Of a stretch of DNA of 64,000 bases, positions 47,669 to 58,038 are shown piece after piece. Numbering within the stretch: position 1 is the stretch's first letter; every line of letters begins with the position of its first letter. Location of the stretch: positions 186,001 through 250,000 of the forward strand of contig JAJTBS010000003.1 in assembly GCA_021286765.1 (NCBI GenBank). Reading direction: 5' to 3'. The notes beneath the pieces were generated by a model, which was given only the letters and a program-made list of their open reading frames with translations, made no database searches and had not been told where the DNA came from. The position numbers were made by a program, and so were the translations under genes. Source of the stretch: Holophagaceae bacterium. GTDB lineage: Bacteria; Acidobacteriota; Holophagae; Holophagales; Holophagaceae.

Positions 47669-48222
47669 ACCGAGATCACCACGATCTCCGGATCCACTTC
47701 CTTCTGCAGCATGCCTTCGATGGCGACGAGGGTGCCCGTGAGGCTGGCGGGGCAGCTGCCGCAGGCCCCCACGTAGCGGATCATGACCTGTTTCTCGTGG
47801 CGCCCGATCAGTTCCAGGCCACCGCCATCCGCGGCCAGGGCCGGGAGGATGGCGCTCTCCAGCACCATGCGGATGTCCCGCAGCATCGGGTCGTTCTCGT
47901 CATCGACTTTGCTGAACACCCGGGGCGCAGCTGGTTCGGCGGCGGCCCCGCCAACCCCCGCCGCCGCCCGGATGGGCGCCGCGAGCAGGGGCAGCATCTC
48001 AGGCCAGCCCTTCTCGTCGGTCTTGGTCACCGTGAGGAACTTGTCCTGCATGAACACGGAGGTGACGTTCCCCACGGCAAAGAGGTTCTTCGCCAGGTCA
48101 TCGTGCTCGGCCGTCTCGACGCTGGGGAAGGACTTGGGGAAGCCCACGGCCACGGCTTCCTTCAGCACGAACTTCACGGCGTTGGGATTGGGGGTGTACT
48201 CGATCTCGGCGATTTTTGGCAT
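47665..48222 (-). CDS. Nfu-type Fe-S carrier protein
   Basis: A 185-residue NifU-like protein. The N-terminal Nfu domain (TPNPNAVKFVL) is followed by an Ala/Gly/Pro linker and a C-terminal NifU domain with the cluster-binding Cys154-xx-Cys157 in GACGSCPAS. It would carry an assembled Fe-S cluster from the Suf machinery to target enzymes. It is the last gene of the suf operon, 4 nt after sufU. Confidence 0.92.
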   Translation of the reverse strand: MPKIAEIEYTPNPNAVKFVLKEAVAVGFPKSFPSVETAEHDDLAKNLFAVGNVTSVFMQDKFLTVTKTDEKGWPEMLPLLAAPIRAAAGVGGAAAEPAAPRVFSKVDDENDPMLRDIRMVLESAILPALAADGGGLELIGRHEKQVMIRYVGACGSCPASLTGTLVAIEGMLQKEVDPEIVVISV

Positions 48223-48226
48223 CAGA

Positions 48227-48676
48227 TCACTCGGTGCTGGCTTCGGCTTCGCCCTTGAGCGCGGCGTGGAGGGTGGCCCAGGGGAGGACGGCGCACTTCA
48301 CGCGGCTGGGCAGGTCCTTGACGCCGCTGAAGAGGGTGAGCTTGCCCAGCAAGGGCGTCTGCGAGCCGGGTTCCAACTCGCCGCGCACCATGCCGCGGAA
48401 CTGCTCGGCCATGGCCTCGGCCTCGGCCACGGGCTTGCCCTTCACCGCGCCGGTCATGAGGCTGGCGCTGGCGACATCAATGGCGCAGCCGCTGCCCGTG
48501 AACCTGATGTCCTGCACCAGGCCATCCTCGACGACCAGGGTCAAGTCGAGCTGGTCGCCGCAGAGCGGGTTGTGACCCTCGGCGTGGTGGGTGCAGCTCT
48601 CCAGTTTCCCGAAGTTCCGGGGCTTCTTGTTGTGCTCCAGGATGACCTGCTGGTACAGCTCGCGGGGATCGCTCAT
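48227..48676 (-). CDS. sufU: Fe-S assembly protein SufU
   Basis: A 149-residue IscU-like protein with Cys39, Asp41 (CGDQ), Cys64 (GCAID) and Cys128 (VKCAVLPW), plus the insertion between the second and third Cys that marks SufU. SufU is a zinc-dependent sulfurtransferase that takes persulfide from SufS. Its ATG overlaps the sufS stop by 4 nt. SufU in place of SufE/SufA is typical of Firmicutes and several other phyla. Confidence 0.92.
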   Translation of the reverse strand: MSDPRELYQQVILEHNKKPRNFGKLESCTHHAEGHNPLCGDQLDLTLVVEDGLVQDIRFTGSGCAIDVASASLMTGAVKGKPVAEAEAMAEQFRGMVRGELEPGSQTPLLGKLTLFSGVKDLPSRVKCAVLPWATLHAALKGEAEASTE

Positions 48677-49908
48677 GAGAACAGCTCGATGGCCTTGCGG
48701 ACGGCGGTGACCAGCACATCCACCTCCTCCCTGGTGTTGAAGTAGGCGAAGGAGGCGCGGGTGGTGGCGGGGACGTTGAAGCGGGTCATGACGGGCTGGG
48801 CGCAGTGGTGGCCAGCCCGGACGACCACGCCTTCGCCATCCAGCAGGCTGCCCATGTCGTGGGGGTGGATGCCCTCCACCACGAAGGAGATGACACTGGC
48901 CTTCTGCTTCGCCGTGCCTAGGATGCGCAGGCCCGGGATGGCGGAGAGCTGCTCGGTGGCATAGACCAGCAGCTCGTGCTCATGGGCGGCGATGCGGTCC
49001 AGGCCCAGCCCGCTCAGGTAGTCGATGGCCGCACCCAGGCCGATGGCGGCGGCGATGGGCGGCGTACCCGCTTCGAACTTGCCGGGGGCCGCCATGTAGG
49101 TAGTCTTCTCCCAGGAGACGGAACGGATCATGTTGCCGCCGCCGTGCCAGGGGGGCATGGCCTCCAGGTGCGCCAGCTTGCCGTAGAGCACGCCAATGCC
49201 CGTGGGGCCCGAGAGCTTGTGGCCGCTGAAGACGTAGAAGTCCGCGTCGAGGTCGGCCACATCCACCTGCAGGTGCGGCACGGCCTGGGCCCCGTCCACC
49301 AGCACGGGCACGCCCTTGGCATGGGCCCGGGCGATGATCTCCTTCACGGGATTCACTGTGCCCAGAACGTTGCTGACATGCACGACGCCGACCAGCTTGG
49401 TGCGGGGCGTGAGGAGGTCGTCCAGCGAGTCCAGGATGAGCTCGCCCGCATCGGTCATGGGAATGACCTTGAGGGTGGCGCCCTTCTCCTCGGCCAGCAT
49501 CTGCCAGGGCACGATGTTGGCGTGGTGTTCCATGGCCGACAGCAGGATCTCGTCGCCCGCCTGCACCACCTTGCGGCCGAAGGTCTGCGCCACCAGGTTG
49601 ATGGCCTCCGTGGTGCCGCGCGTCCAGACGATCTCCTTGATGGAGCCAGCGCCGATGAACCTGCGCACCTTCTCGCGGGCGGCCTCGTAGAAGTCCGTGG
49701 CCTCCTGGCTGAGGGTGCTCACGCCGCGGTGGACGTTGGTGTGTTCCTCGCGCTCATACTTCGCCATGCGCTCGATGACGGCGAGCGGCATCTGGCCGCT
49801 CACCGCGCTGTCGAGGTAGGTCACAGGCCTGCCATGGAGAATCCGGGAGAGCAGGGGGAAGTCCTTCCGGACGGCGGCCACATCCAGGGGGTTGAGGACC
49901 GTGCTCAT
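48673..49908 (-). CDS. sufS: Cysteine desulfurase SufS
   Basis: A 411-residue PLP enzyme that takes sulfur from L-cysteine to form a persulfide, leaving alanine. The PLP lysine is Lys231 in SGHKLSGPTG and the catalytic Cys369 lies in RAGHHCAQP, the class II loop. MEHHANIVPW is the cofactor-stacking motif. It overlaps sufD and sufU by 4 nt each, consistent with coupled synthesis of a sulfur donor pair (SufS-SufU). Confidence 0.96.
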   Translation of the reverse strand: MSTVLNPLDVAAVRKDFPLLSRILHGRPVTYLDSAVSGQMPLAVIERMAKYEREEHTNVHRGVSTLSQEATDFYEAAREKVRRFIGAGSIKEIVWTRGTTEAINLVAQTFGRKVVQAGDEILLSAMEHHANIVPWQMLAEEKGATLKVIPMTDAGELILDSLDDLLTPRTKLVGVVHVSNVLGTVNPVKEIIARAHAKGVPVLVDGAQAVPHLQVDVADLDADFYVFSGHKLSGPTGIGVLYGKLAHLEAMPPWHGGGNMIRSVSWEKTTYMAAPGKFEAGTPPIAAAIGLGAAIDYLSGLGLDRIAAHEHELLVYATEQLSAIPGLRILGTAKQKASVISFVVEGIHPHDMGSLLDGEGVVVRAGHHCAQPVMTRFNVPATTRASFAYFNTREEVDVLVTAVRKAIELFS

Positions 49909-51182
49909 GCCAGATCCCCCAGGGACGCGGCCTGGGTGCGGGCCATCACGAGCTGGCGCAGGGCCCGCCGCAGGCTGGCCACGGGGATGTGCGTGAGCAC
50001 GTCCGCCGCGAACCCGTAGGTGAGCAGGTTGCGGGCATCGTCGGCGTTCAGGCCACGGCTCTGCAGGTAGAACAGCTCTTCAGGGTCCAGGGCGCCCACG
50101 GTGGCGCCATGGCTGCACTTCACATCGTCGGCGTAGATCTCCAGCTGGGGCTTGGTGTCCACCCGGGCCGTCTCGGAGAGAAGGAGGTTGCGGCTCTGCT
50201 GCCTGGCGTCAGTCCCCTGGGCCTTGGGGGCTACGAGAACCTGGCCGTTGAAGACGGCGCGGGCCTGGCCATCCACGATGCACTTGTGCAGCTGGTGGCT
50301 ACTGGCATGCGGTTCGGCATGGAACATGAAGCTGTGCGTATCCGCCACCTGAGCCTCACCCAGGAGGGCAAGCCCATCCAGGGTCGCCTCGGCGCCCTCG
50401 GCCAGCCGGACCCAGGGCTGCTGGCGCGAGAGCCGGGCCCCGAAGCTCAGCGTGCGGGAATGGTACTGGCCGCCCTTGGCCACCTCAGCCTTGAGGGTGC
50501 CCAGGTGGAAAGCCTCGACGCTGTCGCGCTGAACCCGCTCGTGGCGGAGGACAGCCCCCTCGGCCACGCGGATCTCCACCACGGGGCCGGTGAGGTAGGT
50601 GCCCTCGCCGTGGTGCTCCTCCACCAGTTCCAGCTCGGCGCCGCGCTCCAGGACCACCAGGAGCCGGGGGAAGACGGCCACGGGAGTCTCGGCCTTCGTG
50701 AGGAAGAGGAGGTGCAGGGGCAACGCCACCTTCAGGTTCTTGGGCACGAGGATCACGGCGCCATCCTCGAAGCGCGCCGTGTTGAGGTCCTCGAAGGGGC
50801 TCTGGTTGTGGACCGGTCCCACCGTGCCGAGGGCGTGGCAGGCCTCGCTGGCCGTGCCCAGGGGCAGGAAGCGCACCCCCGCGGGCACGGCGGAGACGCA
50901 GCTGGCATGGGGGGCGTGGTGCCCGTTCACGAAGACCTGGCGGGTGCCCACCATCTCGGGAAGCAGGTGACTGCTGACATCCACCCTGGCCTCCGGCGCG
51001 GGGCCGAAGGTGATGCCGCCCAGAGCCTTCAGGTCGGTGTATTTCCAGCCCTCGTCGCCGGTGGTGGGCAGGTCGAGCCTCGCCAACCGGGTCTCCGCCT
51101 CCTCCCGCAGCTTGTCCCACTCGGCGGGCCTTGGCCCGCTGAGCAGGTCGGCCAGGAGGTTCGAGGCGACCGCCGAGGTCAT
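49905..51182 (-). CDS. sufD: Fe-S cluster assembly protein SufD
   Basis: A 425-residue SufD scaffold subunit with the beta-helical core of the SufBD family. The C-terminal signature is visible as DDVKCSHGATVGALDPEELFYLQSRGL (motif: CSHGAT, with FYLQSRG). It forms the SufBC2D complex in which clusters are assembled. It lies between sufC and sufS with 4-nt overlaps on both sides. Confidence 0.94.
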   Translation of the reverse strand: MTSAVASNLLADLLSGPRPAEWDKLREEAETRLARLDLPTTGDEGWKYTDLKALGGITFGPAPEARVDVSSHLLPEMVGTRQVFVNGHHAPHASCVSAVPAGVRFLPLGTASEACHALGTVGPVHNQSPFEDLNTARFEDGAVILVPKNLKVALPLHLLFLTKAETPVAVFPRLLVVLERGAELELVEEHHGEGTYLTGPVVEIRVAEGAVLRHERVQRDSVEAFHLGTLKAEVAKGGQYHSRTLSFGARLSRQQPWVRLAEGAEATLDGLALLGEAQVADTHSFMFHAEPHASSHQLHKCIVDGQARAVFNGQVLVAPKAQGTDARQQSRNLLLSETARVDTKPQLEIYADDVKCSHGATVGALDPEELFYLQSRGLNADDARNLLTYGFAADVLTHIPVASLRRALRQLVMARTQAASLGDLA

Positions 51183-51961
51183 CGTGCCCCCCCGGCGGCG
51201 GCCTCTGCCAGCACCCAGTCGTAGCCGCGCTCCTCAAGTTCGAGGGCCAGTTCCTTGCCGGAGCTCTTGAGGATGCGGCCGCCTGACAGCACATGGACGA
51301 ACTGGGGCTGGATGATCTCCAGGATGCGGGGGAAGTGGGTGATGATCAGCAGGGCGCGGTCGGCGCGCTGGAGCTTGTTCACGGCATCGCCCAGCACACG
51401 CAGGGCATCGATGTCCAGGCCACTGTCCAGCTCGTCCAGAATGGCGAGCTTGGGTTCCAGCACGGCCATCTGAAGGATCTCGTTGCGCTTCTTCTCGCCG
51501 CCGGAAAAGCCCTCGTTGAGGCTGCGGTCCAGGAATTCCTCCTTCATGGCCACGACCTTGATCTTCTCGTGGATGAAGTCATCGAACTCCAGGGGGTCCA
51601 GCTCATCGCGGCCCTCGGCTTCGGCCTTCTTGTTGTAGGCCAGGCGGAGGAAGGAGGCATTGCTCACGCCCGGCACCTCGATCGGGTGCTGGAAGCCCAT
51701 GAAGATGCCGGCCCGGGCGCGGGCATCCGCTTCCATCTCGAAGAGGTTCTGCCCCTCGAACAGCACCTCGCCGCCCGTGACTTCGTAAGCCGGATGGCCC
51801 GCCAGCACCTTGCCCAGGGTGGACTTCCCGGAGCCGTTGGGGCCCATGATGGCGTGGGTCTCCCCGGCCCGGATCTCCAGGTCGATGCCCTTCAGCACCG
51901 GCGTGCCGTTGATCGAGGCAGTGAGGTTCTTGATGGAAAGCATGGGCACTCCAGTGGTCAT
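51179..51961 (-). CDS. sufC: Fe-S cluster assembly ATPase SufC
   Basis: An ABC-type ATPase of 254-260 residues: Walker [10 protein letters not shown], signature [11 protein letters not shown], Walker [13 protein letters not shown] and H-loop ITHFPR. It drives conformational change in the SufBCD complex. Two starts are possible: ATG 51961, overlapping the sufB stop (ATGA), or ATG 51943, which has GGAG 5 nt upstream and the usual MLSIKNL beginning. The longer form is given; the shorter is equally credible. Confidence 0.95.
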   Translation of the reverse strand: MTTGVPMLSIKNLTASINGTPVLKGIDLEIRAGETHAIMGPNGSGKSTLGKVLAGHPAYEVTGGEVLFEGQNLFEMEADARARAGIFMGFQHPIEVPGVSNASFLRLAYNKKAEAEGRDELDPLEFDDFIHEKIKVVAMKEEFLDRSLNEGFSGGEKKRNEILQMAVLEPKLAILDELDSGLDIDALRVLGDAVNKLQRADRALLIITHFPRILEIIQPQFVHVLSGGRILKSSGKELALELEERGYDWVLAEAAAGGAR

Positions 51962-53397
51962 CCGACAGATCCTTCGAGCTTGAGCGAGAGCAGCTTGGTG
52001 GCTTCCACGGCGAATTCCATGGGGAGTTCCCGGAAGACGTCCTTGCAGAAGCCGTTGATGATCATGCTGATGGCCTCTTCAGCGGGGATGCCACGCTGCT
52101 GGAAGTAGAAGAGCTGCTCTTCGCCGATCTTGCTGGTGGTGGCCTCGTGCTCCACTTTGGCACTGCGGTTCTGCACCTCGATGTAGGGGAAGGTGCTGGC
52201 GCTGCAGGTGTGGCCGATGAGCATGGAGTCGCACTGGCTGAAGTTGCGGGCGCCTTCGGCCTTGGGCTGCACCTTCACCAGGCCGCGGTAGCTGTTAGAG
52301 CTGTCACCGGCGCTGATGCCCTTGCTGACGATGGTGCTCTTCGTGTTGCGGCCGATGTGCACCATCTTGGTGCCGGTGTCCGCCTGCTGCTTGTGGTTGG
52401 TGAGGGCCACGCTGTAGAACTCGCCGATGCTGTCGTCACCCAGCAGGATGCAGCTGGGGTACTTCCACGTGATGGCGCTGCCGGTCTCCACCTGGGTCCA
52501 GCTGATGTGGGAGCCCTTGCCCTTGCAGAGGCCGCGCTTGGTCACGAAGTTGAAGATGCCGCCGACGCCGTTCTTGTCGCCGGCGTACCAGTTCTGCACG
52601 GTGCTGTATTTGATGGAGGCGTGATCGAGCGCCACCAGCTCCACCACAGCGGCGTGCAGCTGGTTGGTGTCGAACTGCGGCGCGGTGCAGCCCTCCAGGT
52701 AGCTGACGCTGGCGCCTTCCTCGGCCACGATGAGCGTGCGTTCGAACTGGCCCGATTCCTTGTTGTTGATGCGGAAGTAGGTGCTCAGATCCATGGGGCA
52801 GGTGACGCCCTTGGGGATGAACACGAAGCTGCCGTCGGTGAACACGGCGCTGTTCAGGGCCGCGTAGAAGTTGTCAGCCGCAGGCACCACGCTGCCCAGG
52901 TACTTCTTCACGAGCTCGGGGTGCTCCCGCACGGCCTCGCTGAAGCTGCAGAAGATGATGCCGACCGTGGCCAGCTTCTCCTTGTAGGTGGTGGTCACGC
53001 TGACGGAGTCGAAGACCACGTCCACCGCCACCCCGGCCAGCGCCGCCTGCTCGTGGATGGGCACGCCCAGCTTCTCGAAGGTGCGCTTCAGCTCGGGATC
53101 CACCTCATCCATAGAGGCGTACTTGGGGGCCTTGGCCTTGGGGGCGCTGTAGTAGACGATCTTCTGGAAGTCCGGGCGGGGGTAGTCCACCTTGGCCCAG
53201 TCCGGCTCGGCCAGGGTCAGCCAGTGGCGGTAGGCCTTCAGGCGGAACTCCAGCAGCCACTCCGGCTCCCCCTTCTTGGCCGAGATGAAGCGGATCACGT
53301 CCTCGTTGAGCCCGGCCGCGACGCTGTCCGCCTCGATGTCGGTCACGAAGCCGTACTTGTATTCCTGGCTGGTGACCACGTTCAAGGTGGTGCTCAT
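51958..53397 (-). CDS. sufB: Fe-S cluster assembly protein SufB
   Basis: A 479-residue scaffold protein, the first gene of the operon. Family landmarks include [13 protein letters not shown] near the N-terminus, [22 protein letters not shown] (motif EGCTAP), and the C-terminal [12 protein letters not shown]. It forms the site of cluster assembly with SufD and SufC. A reasonable sigma-70 promoter lies 22-49 bases upstream. No Rrf2/IscR/SufR regulator gene sits in front, unlike many suf operons. Confidence 0.96.
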   Translation of the reverse strand: MSTTLNVVTSQEYKYGFVTDIEADSVAAGLNEDVIRFISAKKGEPEWLLEFRLKAYRHWLTLAEPDWAKVDYPRPDFQKIVYYSAPKAKAPKYASMDEVDPELKRTFEKLGVPIHEQAALAGVAVDVVFDSVSVTTTYKEKLATVGIIFCSFSEAVREHPELVKKYLGSVVPAADNFYAALNSAVFTDGSFVFIPKGVTCPMDLSTYFRINNKESGQFERTLIVAEEGASVSYLEGCTAPQFDTNQLHAAVVELVALDHASIKYSTVQNWYAGDKNGVGGIFNFVTKRGLCKGKGSHISWTQVETGSAITWKYPSCILLGDDSIGEFYSVALTNHKQQADTGTKMVHIGRNTKSTIVSKGISAGDSSNSYRGLVKVQPKAEGARNFSQCDSMLIGHTCSASTFPYIEVQNRSAKVEHEATTSKIGEEQLFYFQQRGIPAEEAISMIINGFCKDVFRELPMEFAVEATKLLSLKLEGSVG

Positions 53398-53418
53398 CGC
53401 CGTCTCCCGATTCCCTTC

Positions 53419-53446
53419 ATTCTGGAATCTCGACCAAAATTGTCAA
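53419..53446 (-). promoter_or_regulatory. Candidate promoter of the suf operon
   Basis: On the minus strand TTGACA (53446-53441) is followed after 16 bases by CAGAAT (53424-53419). The -35 matches consensus and the -10 is fair. The surrounding DNA is AT-rich compared with the genome, and the sufB ATG lies 21 bases further on. Confidence 0.5.
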
Positions 53447-53467
53447 CTTATTAGGTTGTGCCGCCGG

Positions 53468-55321
53468 TCACCCCTGAGGGGCCTCCTCCAACTCCTTGAG
53501 AAGACCGCGGATCTGGTTCTTGACCCCCTTGGCCTGGCTTTCATTGAGGTCGCCGGCCTCGGCGTCCAGGCCTGCCCGCAGCAGGGCCCGTGCCTCCTCC
53601 CGGCTCCCCAGGCCCGCCAGGGCGGCCCCGAGCTGGAAGTGGTTGATCAGGGTGGGTTCCTTCTCGATGAGGGGGTCCAGCAGGTCCAGCACCTCCTGAT
53701 GGCGCTTGAGGGCCAGCAGGTACTGGCCCAGCAGCGTGCGGGCGCGGGGCTCCAGGCCAGGCAGGGGATGGGTGTGGAGCCGACGGACCTCGGCCAGGTC
53801 CTGGACCGTGATCTCACCGTTCATGAGGCGGTAGGCCAGCCGCATGAGGGCCGCCTCCCAGGCGCCGGTACTCTTGGGATGCCGGGTGAGGAAGGCATCC
53901 AGGGCCTTGGTGATCTCGGCTTCCCGCTTCTGCTCCATCAGGTGCTCCAGGACCAGGCGCAGGGCCAGGAAGCAGAGGCGGGGATGGCGGTCTGAGGCGG
54001 CGAACTTCAGTGCTGCGCTCAACTGGGGCTCGGGATCCTTCAGAAAGGCCAGGCGCAGCTCGAGCCATTCGGAACGCTGGCTGCGACCCCGGCGGCGGAC
54101 ACGCTTCAGCAGCACCTCGGCGCCTTCGGTCTGGTTCTCGTCCAGCAGCGTTTCCACTTCGTCGAGCATCAGCTGGGTGCCGGCCTTGCCGTCCCGGGCC
54201 TCCCGCAGCTGGGGATGGCTTTCGGCATCCAGCATGAGCAGCAGGTGGGGGTCGCCGGGGTTCTGCAGGAGCAGTTCCTGGAGGATGGCGAAGGCCTTGG
54301 GGCGCTCATCCTGCAGCAGGTAGGCCTCGGCCAGGGCCTCCCGAACGTGCAGGTCGCCAGGCAGGTAGGCGCTGGCCTCCTTGAGGGCGGGCACGGCCAT
54401 GGAGCTTTCGCCCCGGGCCACGTGGACCTGTCCCAGCAGCAGGAGCGTCTCGCCGTCCTTGCGCCGCGCCACGGCCTCCTGGGCCGCCTCCAGGGCGCCC
54501 TGCAGATCGTCCTGGTCCAGCAACAGTTCGGCCAGCAGCATGCGGGGCTCGGGGTCCTCCGGGCGCAGGTCCGCAGCCTGGTGCAGGGCCTCGATGGCCT
54601 GGTCGGCATGTTCGGGCAGCTCCTGGAGCAGCTTGCCCAGCAGCATCCACGCCTCAAAGTGGCGGGGACTCAGGCCCACGACCTTGCGGGCGAGGCTCTC
54701 GGCCTCTTCGAAGTTCTGGGCGGCCTCGTGCAGGGAGGCGGCTGTGAAGAGCAGCTCGTAGTTCTTGGGGTCCAGGGGCAGGGCCTGGCCCAGGCGCTGG
54801 GCGGCGCCGGGCAGGTCGGCAGCTTCCAGCAGGGCAGTGGTTTCCAGCAGGGCCCGCTTGAGCTGGGCCATGGACTTGGGGCGGGCGATGGGAAGGATGC
54901 GCGCCCGATAGCGGGTGAAGAGCTCACGCGCGCTGATGAGGTGCAGGTTCTCCTCGACGAGGCTCTCCCAGCGCTCGGAGAAGGCGTGGGCATCCAGCTG
55001 GCGGTTGTGCTCCATCTCCTGCACCAGGGCCATGAGGCCGTTGCGGAGCATGACTTCGCTGCGTTCCAGCTTGCCCAGCTGGTCGGAGACGGTCTCCAGG
55101 TAGGTCTCCACCCGGCGCAGCGTTTCCTCCAACCCCGTGATGCGTTCCAGCAGATGCTCTTCCAGGTCTTCGCCGCCATCGGACTCGTCGGGCTCGTCCT
55201 CCCAGGTCTGGTCCCCGGCCAGGATGAGGAGGCGGGTGCCGCATTTCAGGCAGGTCTCCCGATCCCCGGGATTCCAGGCGAGGCAGTTCTGGCAGAAGGA
55301 ACCCGGGAGATCGTTGGCCAT
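53468..55321 (-). CDS. Zinc-ribbon TPR-repeat protein
   Basis: A 617-residue cytoplasmic protein. The N-terminus has a zinc-ribbon pattern Cys10-xx-Cys13 ... Cys24-xx-Cys27 (SFCQNCLAW, CLKCGTR), followed by an acidic stretch and a predicted coiled coil (residues about 55-110). The rest is a long TPR-like superhelix (for example ALPLDPKNYELLFTAASLHE and ALHQAADLRPEDPEPRMLLA). I do not recognise a specific function; TPR proteins serve as protein-binding scaffolds. It lies upstream of nothing obvious and ends near the suf promoter. Confidence 0.75.
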   Translation of the reverse strand: MANDLPGSFCQNCLAWNPGDRETCLKCGTRLLILAGDQTWEDEPDESDGGEDLEEHLLERITGLEETLRRVETYLETVSDQLGKLERSEVMLRNGLMALVQEMEHNRQLDAHAFSERWESLVEENLHLISARELFTRYRARILPIARPKSMAQLKRALLETTALLEAADLPGAAQRLGQALPLDPKNYELLFTAASLHEAAQNFEEAESLARKVVGLSPRHFEAWMLLGKLLQELPEHADQAIEALHQAADLRPEDPEPRMLLAELLLDQDDLQGALEAAQEAVARRKDGETLLLLGQVHVARGESSMAVPALKEASAYLPGDLHVREALAEAYLLQDERPKAFAILQELLLQNPGDPHLLLMLDAESHPQLREARDGKAGTQLMLDEVETLLDENQTEGAEVLLKRVRRRGRSQRSEWLELRLAFLKDPEPQLSAALKFAASDRHPRLCFLALRLVLEHLMEQKREAEITKALDAFLTRHPKSTGAWEAALMRLAYRLMNGEITVQDLAEVRRLHTHPLPGLEPRARTLLGQYLLALKRHQEVLDLLDPLIEKEPTLINHFQLGAALAGLGSREEARALLRAGLDAEAGDLNESQAKGVKNQIRGLLKELEEAPQG

Positions 55322-55357
55322 GGCTCCAGGATAGAGGGGAACCGCCTGGCCGGGAGG

Positions 55358-57208
55358 CTACTTGTCGGAGGCGGGTCCCTCCCCGCCCGGGTGGCTGCGC
55401 CACAGGGCGGCCTGGAGTAGCTGGGCCATGGCTGGGTATTCCGCGGGCAGGCGGTCGATGAGCTTCTCGAACAGCGCCTCGTGAAGCAGCATCTCCTGCC
55501 GCCATTCGTCGCGGTCCACCTTCATCACGGCCTTGTATTCGGCAGAGCCGAACCCGGGCATGCCGCGGAGTTCGAGATCCTCTTCCAGGGGCACCCATCC
55601 CAGCGGGCCTTCGACGGCCCGGGCCCGGCCCTGGACACGCTCCACCACCCACTTCAGCACGCGCATGTTCTCGGAATAGCCGGGCCACAGGAACTTGCCG
55701 TCAGGGCCCTTGCGGAACCAGTTCACGCAGAAGATCTGGGGGGGGTGGGCGACCGCGTGGCCCATCTGGAGCCAGTGACCGAAATAATCGCCCATGTGGT
55801 AGCCGCAGAAGGGCAGCATGGCCATGGGATCGCGGCGCACCTCGCCGGTGGTGCCGGCGGCGGCGGCGGTGGTCTCGCTGCCGATGGTGGAGGCCATGTA
55901 GACGCCGAAGGACCAGCTCACGGGCTGGAACACCAGCGGCACCGTGGTGGCGCGGCGGCCCCCGAAGAGCATGGCGCTGATGGGCACACCGGCCGGATCC
56001 TCCCAGGCCTCGTCGATGCATGGGCACTGGCGGGCCGGCGCCGTGAAGCGCGCGTTGGGATGGGCCGCGGGCTTGCCGTTGGCCGGATCATGGGGCTGGC
56101 CCTGCCAGTTGATGAGGCCTTCGGGCGCCTCATCGGTCATGCCCTCCCACCACACGTCGCCATCGGGCGTGAGGGCCACGTTGGTGAAGATGGTGTTCTG
56201 CTCGATGGCGAGCATGGCGTTGGGGTTGGACTTCATGCCCGTGCCCGGTGCCACGCCGAAGAAGCCGGCCTCGGGGTTGATGGCGCGCAGGCGGCCGTCG
56301 GGGCCGGGCTTGATCCAGGCGATGTCATCGCCCACGGTGGTGATCTTGAAATCCTTCAGGGCATTGGGCGAGCGAAGCATGGCGAAGTTGGTCTTGCCGC
56401 AGGCGCTGGGGAAGGCGGCCGCCACATAGGTCTTGGGCATGCCCGGGCCTTCCACGCCGAGAATCAGCATGTGCTCGGCGAGCCAGCCCTCCTCCTTCGC
56501 CATGGCGCTGGCGATGCGCAGGGCGAAGCACTTCTTCCCCAGCAGGGCGTTGCCGCCGTAGCCGCTGCCAAAGCTCCAGATGCTGCGCTCCTCGGGGAAG
56601 TGGACGATGTACTTCTGCTGATTGCAGGGCCAGGGCACGTCCCTCTGGCCTGCGAGCAGGGGCATGCCCACGGAGTGCAGGGCCGGCACGAAGTCGCCGT
56701 CGCCGAGCACATCCCAGACCCGCCTGCCCATGCGGGTCATGATCTTCATGTTCACGGCCACGTAGGGCGAGTCCGACAGCTCCACGCCGATCTGCGCGAT
56801 GGGGCTGCCCAGGGGGCCCATGCTGAAGGGGATCACGTAGAGGGTGCGGCCCTGCATGCAGCCCCGGAACAGGTTCTGGAGGATCCCCTTCATCTTGTCG
56901 GGGTCCTCCCAGTTGTTGTTGGGGCCTGCGTCCTCCTTGACCCTGGAGCAGATGAAGGTGCGGTCCTCCACTCGCGCCACATCCGTGGGATCGCTCCAGG
57001 CCAGGTAGCTGTTGGGCCGCTTCTCGGGATTCAGGCGGCGGAAGGTCCCTCCATCCACGAGGCGGCTGCACAGGTGTTCGAACTCTTCGCCGCTGCCATC
57101 GCACCAGTGGATGTCCTTGGGTTGGCAGAGCTCGATGACCTCCTCCAGCCAGGCAAGGAGCTTCTGGTTCGTGACGAAGGTGGGTTTATTGAGAAGGGCT
57201 GTGTCCAT
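55358..57208 (-). CDS. pckG: Phosphoenolpyruvate carboxykinase (GTP)
   Basis: A 616-residue GTP-type PEPCK that interconverts oxaloacetate and phosphoenolpyruvate. The P-loop with its reactive cysteine is [10 protein letters not shown] (Cys270), with metal and nucleotide-binding motifs VGDDIAWI and [15 protein letters not shown]. The start at 57208 matches the family length; the 73-residue upstream extension has no support. It works in gluconeogenesis or, in anaerobes, anaplerosis. It is divergent from a small TPR gene. Confidence 0.95.
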   Translation of the reverse strand: MDTALLNKPTFVTNQKLLAWLEEVIELCQPKDIHWCDGSGEEFEHLCSRLVDGGTFRRLNPEKRPNSYLAWSDPTDVARVEDRTFICSRVKEDAGPNNNWEDPDKMKGILQNLFRGCMQGRTLYVIPFSMGPLGSPIAQIGVELSDSPYVAVNMKIMTRMGRRVWDVLGDGDFVPALHSVGMPLLAGQRDVPWPCNQQKYIVHFPEERSIWSFGSGYGGNALLGKKCFALRIASAMAKEEGWLAEHMLILGVEGPGMPKTYVAAAFPSACGKTNFAMLRSPNALKDFKITTVGDDIAWIKPGPDGRLRAINPEAGFFGVAPGTGMKSNPNAMLAIEQNTIFTNVALTPDGDVWWEGMTDEAPEGLINWQGQPHDPANGKPAAHPNARFTAPARQCPCIDEAWEDPAGVPISAMLFGGRRATTVPLVFQPVSWSFGVYMASTIGSETTAAAAGTTGEVRRDPMAMLPFCGYHMGDYFGHWLQMGHAVAHPPQIFCVNWFRKGPDGKFLWPGYSENMRVLKWVVERVQGRARAVEGPLGWVPLEEDLELRGMPGFGSAEYKAVMKVDRDEWRQEMLLHEALFEKLIDRLPAEYPAMAQLLQAALWRSHPGGEGPASDK

Positions 57209-57383
57209 GTCAGGACCCTCATGAGAAAGACGCAAGCCATGGTATGCCCACAGGTTGGGCTCTTGGCAAGTAAAGATGATGAACTGGTTGTTTTTGCTAT
57301 TCCGGGACTCTGGACGAGTCAGATTGAAGAATCGTCCCCGGCGCTTCCTGAAGGTTTTATCCTGTTGGCGTCGAGGTTGACCG

Positions 57384-57905
57384 ATGAGTGACGAGCAGGA
57401 CCGGCAGGACAAGAGGCAGGAGGCCATGGAGTGGGTGGGGAAGGCCTATCAGCTCCACATGAAGGGCGACGTGGAAAAGGCCATCGCCCTGTACTCCAAG
57501 TCCATCGAGATCTGCCCCACGGCGGAGGCCTATACCTTCCGCGGCTGGGCGCGGTCCTTCGAGAAGGACTACGCCTCGGCCATCGAGGACTGCTTCCGCG
57601 CCATTGACCTGGACCCCGAGTTCGGCAACCCCTACAACGACATCGGCGCCTACTACGTGGAGCAGAACGATCCTGACGAAGCCATTCCCTGGCTGCGCAT
57701 GGCCTTGAAGGCCAAGCGGTACGAAAGCTACTGCTTCCCCCACTTCAACCTGGGCCGCGTCTTTGAAGCCAAGGGCCAGCTGGACAAGGCGCTGGAGCAC
57801 TTCCGCCATGCCCTGGAGGAGAACCCCCGTTATGCCCTCGCCGCCAAGGCCGTGGAGCGTGTGAAGGGCAAACTCGCGGCCCGGAACCCCGAAGCCATCC
57901 GCTGA
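57384..57905 (+). CDS. Small TPR-repeat protein
   Basis: A 173-residue protein with about three to four TPR units ([60 protein letters not shown]). It has no signal peptide and is likely a cytoplasmic adaptor. No partner is evident from the neighbourhood: pckG is divergent and a PstS-like gene follows after 133 bases. Confidence 0.8.
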   Translation: MSDEQDRQDKRQEAMEWVGKAYQLHMKGDVEKAIALYSKSIEICPTAEAYTFRGWARSFEKDYASAIEDCFRAIDLDPEFGNPYNDIGAYYVEQNDPDEAIPWLRMALKAKRYESYCFPHFNLGRVFEAKGQLDKALEHFRHALEENPRYALAAKAVERVKGKLAARNPEAIR

Positions 57906-58038
57906 CGGCCTTTCCTGCATCGCGGCTCCCTGGGGACCTCTAGAGGAACTGAGGTTTGTCGGCAGACATTGCCTGACCTGTCAATCCGCTTTGGGTTGAT
58001 AGGATGGCGGTCGATAAAGAAACCAAGAGGGGGAGGGC

